From: Mytilus trossulus
Taxonomy: Eukaryota; Mollusca; Bivalvia; Mytilida; Mytilidae
DNA length: 64,000 nucleotides
Assembly (NCBI RefSeq): GCF_036588685.1
Contig: NC_086386.1
Span: 18,124,931 to 18,188,930 of the forward strand
Direction: 5' to 3'
The first letter of the stretch is position 1; each line of letters starts with the position of its first letter. The position numbers were made by a program, and so were the translations under genes. Positions 1 to 10,627 of the stretch are shown in pieces. The notes below the pieces were generated by a model. The model ran no database searches, was not told the origin of the DNA, and saw only the letters and a program-made list of their open reading frames with translations.

Positions 1-1640
1 TTTTAAAAACTGTTACTGTATATGTTATACACGCCAATTTGGATGTGTATATCCTGTCATATTACTATGTGATGCTTTCATATTTAAATCAGAAATAATC
101 AATGTCCCGTTTATCAGTAACTCTAAAACGGGTCATCAATCAAGCAGAAAAGTATCGGTCAATATTCATGAGTGAACTGTCAGGCTGACCAAAGGTGACA
201 ATCAGTCGATGTTCCAGAGACTAGACCTCCAGAGTCTGCACATAATCGGATGCCTATAAATACAGCTTCAACCGGAGAACAATTGTTGAGTGGAATCAGC
301 CACCTGCAGTGTAGGACACAGCCGGTCGCCTGGTCGCCAAATGCGACCAAAACCTTGTTTGGGCGATTAGAAACTGTAAAAAGATAGGTAGTTACTGACC
401 CAAAAATAAATCATTGGGCGAGTGCATTATTATTCTCAAAATCGTAATTACTCATATAAATAACGCAACCCAACTTCGGAACAATCATTTTCGGAAATCC
501 TCTGGTCACATCTTTAAAACGTACAAGTTGAGGAGGTGTTCCATAATTGGAAGGATACACATATAGAACAAAAATACGTGCATTAGAATATTAACATGAC
601 GGATGACAAACACATTGTGCGTGATATTGCGTGTTTAGTAGGTCAAATGACGCTTTACTGGCAATGGGGGTCGCTAAACAAATTGTGTTTTATAAAAGAT
701 AACGACAGCCATTGACAGTAAAATCCCGTCTGACCCACTAAACCAAACAAGGACAAGGGAATTTTGAAAAGAACTCCAAACACGGAAACAACCACAGGCA
801 CTTGTTTCTATCCATACGAAGGTCGACTATCCATAGAGCATGGATAGAAACAAGTGCCTGTGGATACAACTGAGAACCTGTCAAAATATTTTTCATACGA
901 TTGTGGATAGTACACCTCCAAGAACAGAAACAAGTGATCAGAAAATATTACGTTTATAAAATGTCTTTTGATTTTGTTTTGCACTGAATTTTGGACTGAA
1001 ATACAAACTTTTGAAATGACTGACCGAATAGAATATCGCGGAAATTCCCAGTACTAAGATCTACTAATTTCAAAAGATCAATTCGCAGAAAACTGTTTAA
1101 TTTTAAACACAAGAACAAAATCTTCAGTGACGGGCACGAAATCACTATGCAACCGAATGGAACTTCACTTCTCGCTACTCTCATGAAATGAGACAGAGAG
1201 ATCACTTTTTTCTCTTCAATACCCTATATCGATCTATATTAGGCACTGAACAGTGAGGTTCCATTAATTCAGTGACAATGAAGATTGGAAAGTTTTTTTA
1301 GTGTTATGTGTCGGCAAGGTTTGATTGAAGAATTAAGAATTTATATTGGTTTTTTTCATTTTTTATGCGTCAACATGGAAAAAAAAATGTGTAAAATAAT
1401 TGGGCTACCAATTTGCATTTTGGGCCTGTGAAGTAATTTTTTTACTGGCCCAAAAATTTTTTTTCGGGCCAGCCTTCGGCTGGCCCGACTGTCCTACACT
1501 GACCTGGCGGCACACGACTTAAATCAAAAATATCAATTCAATGAACTCTTACGCTTAGCAATGTAAATTATTTACACAAGACTTAAAAGCTAAATCTGCA
1601 AAACATTATGGTTGAATATAATATATAATAATTGTTTTAC
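1..1640. other. Non-coding stretch left of the first exon
   Basis: No exon with convincing coding character was found on either strand. It probably belongs to the next intron of the minus-strand gene whose exons lie at 1641-1844 and 7241-7408. Its only clear structure is the small foldback at 792-863. A T-rich stretch near 1430-1500 ends in a GGGCCAGCC...GGCTGGCCC inverted repeat (about 1466-1486). The open frame at 954-1205 (minus) has no recognisable domain and is treated as chance. Confidence 0.5.
792..863. repeat. 72-bp foldback element with perfect 24-bp arms
   Basis: The left arm (792-815, beginning CCACAGGCACTTGT) is the exact reverse complement of the right arm (840-863, ending ACAAGTGCCTGTGG), with a 24-base loop. 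The same arm start (CACAGGCACTTGT) bounds a second foldback at 10407-10496, so these look like two members of one miniature inverted-repeat family rather than chance palindromes. Confidence 0.8.
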
Positions 1641-4600
1641 CTGTTTTTCATATGCTGTACAAATGTCTTTCAGTAAGCTGAATTCGAGCATTGCTTTTTG
1701 ACACTCTGGTAGTCTTTTAGACTTGTAAATACCCCATATATGTTTGATTAGTTTACTGTTCTTGTTGTCATCTACTAGTTCTTCACCAAGTTTGCTATAA
1801 CTAGATACAGACTGATGCTCATACTTTTTGCAAAGCGACGTATGCTGAAAATCAAAAAGATATTAATGAAAATCGATATTATTTTATACCCAAAAATATG
1901 TTTTTAGTATAAACATTACTGCATTTATTTATGAACGGAATCAAAATGTTTAACATAAATACCAAACTGGGAGGAAAATTCAAAGAAGGAAAGTCCATCA
2001 AAATTTACAAAATAAATGTTATCAATCAACAGAACAAGCGAAAAACAAGTAATGGAAATTTTTAGCTCTGTCTTACAGGGAGTAAATAGACCAGTCGCAC
2101 AAACTTTGAACTAATTTACAAAAAAAAGGGGGAAAAAGTGCGTTTTCAAATATTAATAAATAAATCTTTAACAAGATGCTCCGCAGGGCGCAGCTTTATA
2201 CGACCGCAGAGGTCTAACCCTGAACTAGTATATACACAACATTAAAGCTGGGTACAGCTCTGAATTTGAATTGAGATTAAATAGTTGACACAGCATAGGT
2301 TTCTGACAAAAAATAAATATGGTCTAAAGAACTTTTTTTTTGCTTTTGAGCAATTCACTATGCTTTTGAATATTTATCCATAACAACAAAATATTTTAAG
2401 AAATTTTCTTTGTAATTTCTGAAATATGAAATGAGAAAAATTGTCCTCCTCCTCAACTTTTAAAAAATTAAATAGGGAATGTGTCCAAAGGGACACAGAT
2501 AATGCCCCGCTTGACATATAACATTATAAAGGGACATAACTCAAGAACTGTAAAAGTGAAGCTACCAAAAATTGAACTTTAACTGAGTTGAGAGGTAATA
2601 ATCATTATATACACATTTCATAACTGGCGTACTAAATTATAATCCTGGTACCTTTGATAACTATTCATTAAATTTAGTTGAGACAAACTTAAGTTAAGAG
2701 AACAGGAATTAAAAAATCCTCAATTTTTCCATTTGTAAAGGGGCATAACCCTAAAATGGCAATGAAAGTGCTTGTAATCACTGAATGAAAAAGACTGCTT
2801 TAATTTATCAGTTGGTAATAGAGTGAATATTGCATTGTATATTGTATATAGCATTGATTTGAGTTGATTAAACTAATATTTTGGACAAAGAAAGATAACT
2901 CCAATTTTTAAAGAAGATTTCATAAAGCATTGGTTTTAGGTGATTCAACAACCGTTCTGGACAAAGAAAGATAACTTGAAACTACAAAAATACTTGTTTT
3001 TTACCTCTTTTTGGTCTTTTCTTCCTAGACTGTTTGTCCAATAACCCACAAAATATATCCCAACCTTCTGCTTATCGTATTAAACATTGTGGTACAATTT
3101 TAGAACAATTGAAATACTTCTACACAACTGTTTGTACTGACACTAGATAAATGCTTGTGTTAGGCCTCTTTGGGCCCCTAATTCCTAAACCTTAGGGACT
3201 GTCACCATAACCCCCAAACTCAATCCCAATCTTCCTTTTATGGTTGAGAATATTGTGTTAAAATTTGATTGTTTTCTATTAACTTATACTAAAGTTATTA
3301 TCCGGAAACAATGAATCCGTCTTCGGATGAGGCTGACAACGACGACAAACGACTGCAAAAATCTTTGCGGTTGTATAAAAATTGGTGAACATTTTTAAAA
3401 GAAAGAACACACAATTGACATTAAGCATGAAGTTAAATGTTCTAAAAATCATCAAATATCCAAAAGATTTTTCTAATCAAAGAGCTGATAGCTCTGAAGT
3501 GGAAGAAGGTGAATAAAAAGTAACTTGAATTACCATAAAAGCAGCCCAACTTACCCAGGCTGCTTTGTTCCATTATTGTTAAAATGTATTTTTTTCTTCA
3601 AACAAGAAAAGGTAATAAGTACATGGATTTCCCATCCGTACAATCTCTTTCTATGTTCAGTTGACTATGAAAATTATGTAAAATCTTTAATTTGGCAGTA
3701 AAATTAAAAAGATCATATCAAGAGGAACACATGTGTACTAAGTTTCAAGTTGATTGGATTTCAACTTCATCAAAAACTACCTCGACCATAAACTTTATAA
3801 CCAGAAGCAGGACGGACGGACAGACTAGAAAACATATTGCCCATAAATGGAGCATAAAAATAGTAAGACTTGTTACATACCCGCCAACTTTTGAAAGTTC
3901 CCATATGGGGTTTTACTGCACAACAACAATTTTAAAGGTTTCAATTTTTAGCGACGTATTTTGCAAGATCTGGATTGTCTAGAAAAAGTGTCATATTTGT
4001 ATGATGAACTTACATGCCTTTTCCTTAAGTCTGTTTGTATGATTCTAGTTATATATTAAATCGGTAGAAAAAATATACATGAAGCTAGCAGACCAGGGTT
4101 TATTTTCCAGATTAAGAATATTAGATGCTTGTTGAAACTTCCAATTTTGAATAATGCACAAAGATGGACCTTTAACAGGTTGGGAACAATTACACTCCAA
4201 ATGAGGGTAACCTAACTGGAAGATCATCACAACCCACTGTAAAAAATGAGCACAAAAAAAGTCATTTATATTCATATTATTTGATAAAACTTTTCCCCAA
4301 GAACTATGCATCTATTAAGTACTGAATGGTCAAAACATCATGTTTTTTTATCGACATAAATTTTGTCGTAAATGTAACCAAATGATGTATAAATTGTGTT
4401 TTTTCTTCAAATTTCCATCAAATTGTAATGTTTATAGTTCCCTTATTGCCTCTCTATTTGAATAAAATAAAATAATAAGAAGAATCTGTTTCTTGTTTTG
4501 TTTTGTTTTTGACAAATGATTGTTCACTGCTTGCAAATGAATCATTATATTTATATATCTTATCTGTATATATTTTCGTTCATGTCTCCATCTCCTTATC

Positions 4601-7408
4601 ATTTGTAAATGTTAAGACAAATAAAAAAGAAATAAGCTCCACATGTATATTTGCAACATCGTAAATTAATTAAAAAAATAACGTACACTAACACTAGTAC
4701 TGCATGGATTTTAAGCATTATGAAAGTCATATTTGTAGAAAGCTTAAAAAGACTTAAAAACTGTGTCAAATGTCTTGATATTTCTTAGCTTACACAATAA
4801 AAATTAATATATAAACTAACATTTACACATTTAAATTTCAACATTTTACTGGGAATTAATCTGACTACTATGACTACTAGACCTTTTAGTAGTCTAGTTG
4901 CACATATTTTAAAAATGTTGACTTTTAAAGATTAGGAAACAAATTTATCATATAAACTTCAATGTAATCCTTGAAAGGAGGTCTAGATTGCTAAAATAAT
5001 TTATAATTTTATTTTTTTTATTTGTCCAAAATCATTTAAATTCATTTAATTAACATCATTTTATGATTATTTGATTAAAATGTTAATCATTTATAGTCTT
5101 TTTACAATTTACATTTTTAAAGGCAAAATAACTGAAAACAGGCTAAAACAAAGGGAAGTAACAAAAAAGTATTTCAATATTCCAATGACACATCGTTTTG
5201 ATAACACAACGGCAGTTAGCCGGAGGTAAACATCGTTGATTACCAGTATGTTTGACACCCACGCTGTCAAGTGAACCATATAATTATACATCTTCTTTGA
5301 TGTTCAGGTAAAATTTAACACAAGTGTCAATTACACCCGTACAGTAGTAAGAAATGATTAAATATGGCGTCTGAAAATTTTCATTCATGAAATATTTCAT
5401 ACACGGGAGTTTTTTCTCCTAAACGGGAGGACGGGAGGAGACCCCTGGAAACGGGAGTTTTGTTCTCCCGCCGGGAGGTTCACATGTATGTTACGAAGGG
5501 CATCTAATTCGCATGAAAATGGAAAACCATGAATAAAGACCACACTTTATATATTCTTTTTATTTATATAAAAATAAAATCTTCTTGTCTGCAGGATTGC
5601 AAATTCGTAACTTCAAGGGCGAACTTGTAAACAGGGCGAGTTGTCCCGATACCAATTCACGCATGCGTAATACAAATATCTACAGTTAAAACATCCTGTT
5701 ACAAGTAAACAAATAACGTTCATGTGGATGAGAAGAAATCTAATAATTTACATAAATAAAAGGGTCATATTTACGATAGTGATTGTTTTACAATCATAAT
5801 TTACAAATTAAATGATTCAGATGCCTGATCATGTGTAAAAATCGGTGTCAGGAAGTTGTTTTGAAATTGTAATATACGAAATGAATGCGGCATACAGAGA
5901 CTCAATGCCAAGGGTCGGCCCCTTAAGTCTTCAGAAGACTTGACGTCTTCTTCCACTAAAAATCTACTTTTTAAACCAATTTTTAACCCAAATATGGAAA
6001 TTTCAATTAACCATGCAGTGCCGCAGACAGGAAAAGAAGTATAGACTCATGAAAAATGAACATTTTATGAAAATCTTTTCACCAAAAGTTCATTTTATAC
6101 ATATTCTACCTAAATGTCAACAATTTAGCCATGAAAATAATAACACTAAAGCAAAAACAGTACTTTTGTATGTAGCTGTCTCTTCAACTTTGCTCTTATT
6201 TTCAATAAATCTGTGCAACTAAAAATTGCATCATAAGAAGAAGATTTCATTGAGAAAAAATCTTTCTATGTTCTTATTCATTGAAAATCATGTATGTAAT
6301 ACCATCAAAATCTCAATTTGCCTCAAACTGTTGTGCTTTATATCTATTAATACTATAAATATAAAAATAAAATCTTCTTGTCTGCAGGATTGCAAATTCG
6401 TAACTTCAAGGGCGAACTTGTAAACAGGGCGAGTTGTCCCGATACCAAATTCACGCATGCGTAATACAAATATCTACAGTTAAAACATCCTGTTACAAGT
6501 AAACAAATAACGTTCATGTGGATGAGAAGAAATCTAATAATTTACATAAATAAAAGGGTCATATTTACGATAGTGATTGTTTTACAATCATAATTTACAA
6601 ATTAAATGATTCAGATGCCTGATCATGTGTAAAAATCGGTGTCAGGAAGTTGTTTTGAAATTGTAATATACGAAATGAATGCGGCATACAGAGACTCAAT
6701 GCCAAGGGTCGGCCCCTTAAGTCTTCAGAAGACTTGACGTCTTCTTCCACTAAAAAAGAAAATATTTGTTTTTGATTAAAAAATCTTAAGATTGATGTAA
6801 AATAATCAATGTGTTTTTTTTGGTTTTTTTTATCATTTATCAATCTGACTAGGTGGTAGTGAAAAAGAAAATCAAATGTAAAAAAAAAAAGCGATGACAT
6901 TATGCTTAATTCGATGTGTCGTGTAACCCCACCACCACCATCATCACAATATCATATAACATCACCTTAAATTATGTTTATCGTATAAACGAACACCCTA
7001 TTATTATCTTCGCCATTAAAATGTATGGATAATCAATAATTTTTTATCAAAGAATCTATGTACTGGTAATAAGAGACTTGAAGATCTTAATGCCAATGTT
7101 TTTCTTGCTTCATAGATGTATTTTCCTTAACAAATAATTGATTACATTCTGATTAGTAAGGTCTATATGGTCAACAGATACTTGACAAGACTTATCAATT
7201 TGTTTTTTTTTTCTGATATTAAGTAACAATGTGTACATACTCTGTTAGGATCAATATCTGAAAAATATTTTTCAATCTCCAACATATCTCTATACTCTTC
7301 TACTGCTTTTTTAACAAGTTGTATGTCGGATGGGTGTTTAAGAACCGTCTCCAAGGCTTGTCGTCGTATTGCTCCCGTTGGGACAGATACAGACTGGTTG
7401 AATGCCAT
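1641..7408 (-). CDS. MIEAP-like gene, 5' part only (two exons, continues past left edge)
   Basis: Two minus-strand exons are supported. Exon 1 is 7241-7408 (56 codons from ATG, starting MAFNQSVSVPTGAIRR) and ends at a GT donor (AACAGA|GTATGT). Exon 2 is 1641-1844 (68 codons), preceded by TTTTGATTTTCAG and followed by GTAAAA. Both are in phase 0 and join to 124 residues of charged, helix-forming sequence ending ...LLKDICTAYEKQ. Their lengths and phases match the two N-terminal helical exons of the minus-strand gene at 38766-43712 (54 and 64 codons) and those of the gene at 26924-32041 (64 and 66 codons). I therefore infer a third member of the same MIEAP-like family. The diagnostic coiled coil, middle region and C-terminal domain would lie left of the window. 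The intron is about 5.4 kb and filled with dispersed repeats. The exons are well supported; the family assignment rests on architecture and weak similarity. Confidence 0.62.
2465..3400. repeat. Dispersed mussel-type repeat in intron
   Basis: The sequence runs from a GTGTCCAAAGGGACACAG palindrome to CGGAAACAATGAATCCGTC and CGACGACAAACGAC. It includes the phrases GGGACATAACTCAAGAACTG and two copies of TGGACAAAGAAAGATAACT (near 2883 and 2959). It has no open reading frame of note. I recognise the phrases as a recurrent non-coding repeat of bivalve sequence, class unknown. It lies in the intron between the two exons of the left-hand MIEAP-like gene. Confidence 0.5.
3478..4320. repeat. Dispersed repeat, copy 1 (uninterrupted)
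   Basis: This block starts CAAAGAGCTGATAGCTCTGA and runs to the region around ATGCATCTATTAAGTACTGAA. It aligns over its whole length with 10628-11050 joined to 12701-13110, which is the same repeat split by a 1.65-kb insertion. Shared landmarks are GGCTGCTTTGTTCCATTAT, GATTGTCTAGAAAAAGTGTC, AGCTAGCAGACCAGGGTTTA and ACCTTTAACAGGTTGGGAAC. The middle part (about 3640-3830) also matches 53990-54180. The small ORFs in both copies on the minus strand (e.g. 4045-4311) share residues only because the DNA is repeated. Confidence 0.7.
5404..5482. repeat. ACGGGAG-rich palindromic cluster
   Basis: Within about 80 bases the motif ACGGGAG or CGGGAGG occurs five times on the plus strand, and its complement (CTCCCG) once at 5465. 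The motifs are spaced by T-runs and CTCC blocks, so the segment can form several alternative hairpins. It stands out as GC-rich in an AT-rich intron. No coding potential. Confidence 0.55.
5566..5962. repeat. 397-bp direct repeat, copy 1
   Basis: Bases 5566-5962 are nearly identical to 6359-6755; I found one single-base length difference (ACCAATTCAC against ACCAAATTCAC). Both end in AAGTCTTCAGAAGACTTGACG, which contains overlapping palindromes (AAGTCTTC/GAAGACTT and GAAGAC/GTCTTC). The 396 bases between the copies are unrelated. Confidence 0.9.
6359..6755. repeat. 397-bp direct repeat, copy 2
   Basis: This is the second copy of the repeat at 5566-5962, offset by about 793 bases. The very high identity implies recent duplication, gene conversion or a young LTR-like pair. 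Copy 2 continues into a T/A-rich tract (6756-6890). A minus-strand frame runs through the copy (6595-6900), but both copies lack a recognisable domain. Confidence 0.9.
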
Positions 7409-7771
7409 TGTCTATAATAATGAAATTCATAACAGGTTCAGGTTATCATAATGAATACATATTATCATAGTGATACAGTTAAACAAGTTGAGAATCTGAG
7501 GTTGTATCGCTCGTTCCTCTAAGTGTACATAGCATTGACTCGGTGAAATAAGTTATGAACAAAATTTTTGCATACAGCAGACAGTTCAGTTCCGTTTTAA
7601 GTGGTTACGTCTGATCTTCACAAGCAATGTATGCTTTAATATTATGCATAAAACATTTATGTGCTAATAGTTCGAGCTAATTTGAAATCATGATCATAAC
7701 TGCGTACACTTTTATCATTATGAAACAAACACAAGCATAACACCTTATCTTTTATATATATATATATAAAA

Positions 7772-9215
7772 ACTCGTCTAAACATCAACCCAACAATGTT
7801 AGATCTGTAAAATGCTATCCCAAATGTTTGGTTCTTCCCTCGACGGGATTCGAACCCATGCTACTGTGATATCGTGACACCAAATCGCCTGCACTGCGGC
7901 CGTCCCGCTAGACCACACGACCACCTCTACAATAATAAAGCTTTCGCTGGCCGTGTGTTACCTTAAGCTTTCCTCGTCAGTTTTAATCTAGCGGCGTACT
8001 ACAGAACATGATATATAAGACATGAAGATGTTATTGTTACAGATCAGCTAAATTATCTATAGTAAAGGATCCTACAAATAAATGTAAGAAACTTTCACAG
8101 AAAATAATTATAGTTATAAGTACGTCTGAGACAGTGACAACTCTACAACAGATGTATCCATCGGATCGCCATCAATGATGTTGATACATGGCTGTGAACA
8201 TAATGTATATACAACTCGTCTAAACATCAACCCAACAATGTTAGATCTGTAAATTTGCTTTCGCAAATTTTTGGTTCACCCCTCGCCGGGATTCGAACCC
8301 ATGCTACTGTGATATCGTGACACCAATTCGCCTACACTGCAGCCGTCCCGCTAGACCACACGACCACCTGGGCTCTACAATAGATTTCGCTGGCTGTGTG
8401 TCACCTTTCCTCCTCATTTTTAATCTAGCGGCGTACTACAGTACATGATATATAAGGCATGAAGATGTTATTGTTACAGATCAGCTAAATTATCTATAGT
8501 AAAGGATCCTACAAATAAATGTAAGAAACTTTCACAGAAAATAATTATATTTATAAGTACGTCTGAGTCAGTGACAACTCTACAACAGATGTATCCATCG
8601 GATCGCCATCAATGATGGTGATACATGGCTGTGTACATAATGTATATACAACTCGTCTAAATATCAACCCAACAATGTTAGATCTGTAAATTTGCTTTCG
8701 CAAATTTTTGGTTCACCCCTCGCCGGGATTCGAACCCATGCTACTGTGATATCGTGACACCAATTCGCCTACACTGCAACCGTCCCGCTAGACCACACGA
8801 CCACCTGGGCTCTACGATAGATTTCGCTGGCTGTGTGTCAACTTTCCTCCTCAGTTTTAATCTAGCGGCGTACTACAGTACATGATATATAAGGCATGAA
8901 GATGTTATTGTTACAGATCAGCTAAATTATCTATAGTAAAGGATCCTACATATTAATGTAAGATACAGTCACAGAAAATAATTATATTTATAAGTACGTC
9001 TGAGTCAGTGACAACTCTACATATATATATATATATATATATATATACAACTCGTCTAAACATCAACCTAACAATGTTAGATCTGTAAATTTGCTTTCGC
9101 AAATTTTTGGTTCTTCCCTCGCCGGGATTCGAACCCATGCTACTGTGATATCGTGACACCAAATCGCCTGCACTGCAGCCGTCCCGCTAGACCACACGAC
9201 CACCTGGGCTCTCTA
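7772..9215 (-). repeat. Tandem array of ~440-bp units each containing a tRNA-derived SINE head
   Basis: Units begin with ACTCGTCTAAA(C/T)ATCAACC at 7772, 8214, 8651 and 9050 (periods about 442, 437 and 399; the last is a head only). Read on the minus strand, each unit carries a perfect polymerase III A box (TGGTCTAGCGG; first copy 7905-7915) and a B box (GGGTTCGAATCCC at 7855-7867, 8288-8300, 8725-8737 and 9124-9136). The region around the boxes does not fold into a tRNA: the bases flanking the boxes are not complementary as an acceptor stem would require. So this is a tRNA-derived SINE head and not a tRNA gene. The rest of each unit (GGATCCTACA, GTACGTCTGAG, CATCGGATCGCCATCAATGA) is also repeated, so the whole element plus flank was amplified in tandem. 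Confidence 0.8.
9021..9047. repeat. (AT)n microsatellite
   Basis: An uninterrupted AT dinucleotide run lies between the third and fourth units of the SINE-containing array. It replaces the last part of the third unit, which explains that unit's shorter period. Confidence 0.9.
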
Positions 9216-10406
9216 TATACCCAAAACCAACAAAATATAAGAACAGAGTTTTGTCCGCCGCGTTGAACATATTTTATCTGACCAAACACTTTTTTGTTCT
9301 TTTAGATTTTGTTTTATAAAAATCACGAAGAAGTGAACGTTTGTAAATAAAAATATTGGGATGCAATTTCCATTAAAATCAATATTTCAAAGGGGCAGGA
9401 CGTTTTTTGTTTTAAATATTCGATCAGCGCTGATTTTCAAAATTTTCCAAGACATTGCTGATATATAAATTTGATAGAAACCTGGCAAAAAAAGTTCACG
9501 TGAGAGCGTTAACAGTCCAATATTCTACATAAATATAAGATCTACAAGAGGCAAACTCCTTAAAGGGGCACTAGCTACGAGATATATTAATCAAAGCGCG
9601 AAAGCGCTGTAAAGGCAGTTAATTACAGGTTGTGTGTATTTCTAGTCTAGATACTATAGTATATCATTATCTTCCATAGTACAGAGGTGGTTTGTAGTAT
9701 TTAAGATTAAGAGTTCTCTCGTACCTAGTTCACCTATATTCATAGTCTACTGTTTCAGTATATTTTCTGTACCTCGCCACAAATGAATTTTTTATGACAT
9801 AGAATTTTTTTTCTTATTTACATAAATAGACGTCTTTTAATTATTGATTATATACACATATTCAATGACTCCCATCCTATGAAAAGTAGTTGACAAAGAC
9901 TGACTAGTCAACGTACTGTATGTATTGCAAGAACATCAAGTAACATAATGGTAAATGTGCATAGTTACATGTCAACTTTTTTTATGACCATATTTTTCAA
10001 CTCAAAGCAAAATTATATTTCAGTATAAACATGATAAAGTAATTTACCGGTATGATTGAAAAAGGAGTTTTTCATTTAGAAAACAATGACATCTGGTGGT
10101 CATATATAATAGTCATCTCATTAGAATTTTAACCACTTCCCATATTTGCAATTAAGACAAACATGACAATAGAAGAAAATGATGCAATGCAAAAACAAAA
10201 CTTACTTGTAAATTATGAAATTCTCTTTACGGTATGAGTTTTTCTCATTGTTGGCGATTGTACAGTAGTACCTGTAACTGCTTATACCCATTTTTTATGC
10301 ACTTTAGTTTGATAAAACCACTAAATATCATGTATATACCACATCTCCTTATTTTTATATGCATTACAATATCATTTACAATTGTAATTCAAATCTATAT
10401 ATTAAA
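9216..10406. other. Intergenic stretch without recognisable features
   Basis: AT-rich sequence with only short frames on both strands (e.g. 10234-10431) and no domain, splice pair or repeat that I could support. Confidence 0.5.
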
Positions 10407-10496
10407 CACAGGCACTTGTCTCAAAAAATAAAATTCCTATATACCTTAACATTAAGGTATATATAGGGAAAAAAAATTTTGAGACAAGTGCCTGTG
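10407..10496. repeat. 90-bp foldback element
   Basis: The arms CACAGGCACTTGTCTCAAAA (10407-10426) and its exact complement (10477-10496) enclose a second, slightly imperfect set of arms (CCTATATACCTTAA / TTAAGGTATATATAGG). The whole element folds on itself with almost no loop. The outer 13 bases match the foldback at 792-863. Confidence 0.85.
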
Positions 10497-10627
10497 ATAT
10501 CAAAGCAAAATGAATTGCACCGCTTTCATTTATGCATCCTTTGGCAAAGTACAAGTTCTTAAATTACACAATATAAATTTATTTATATAAAAATAAAATT
10601 TAGTATACGACTCTTAACAGATACAAA

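Noticed and set aside
954-1205. 83-residue minus-strand ORF upstream of the edge, considered as a further exon of the left MIEAP-like gene
   Set aside because: No coiled-coil character, no matching splice sites and no resemblance to the third exon of its sister genes.
4045-4311. ORF sharing SQPVKG.SLCIIQNWKFQQ with one at 12901-13083, first taken as a small conserved gene
   Set aside because: The similarity extends over non-coding flanks because both are copies of a dispersed repeat; the frames differ in start and length.
7847-7925. A possible tRNA gene on the minus strand (A and B boxes present)
   Set aside because: The ends do not pair as an acceptor stem and the same segment recurs in each array unit, so it is a SINE head.
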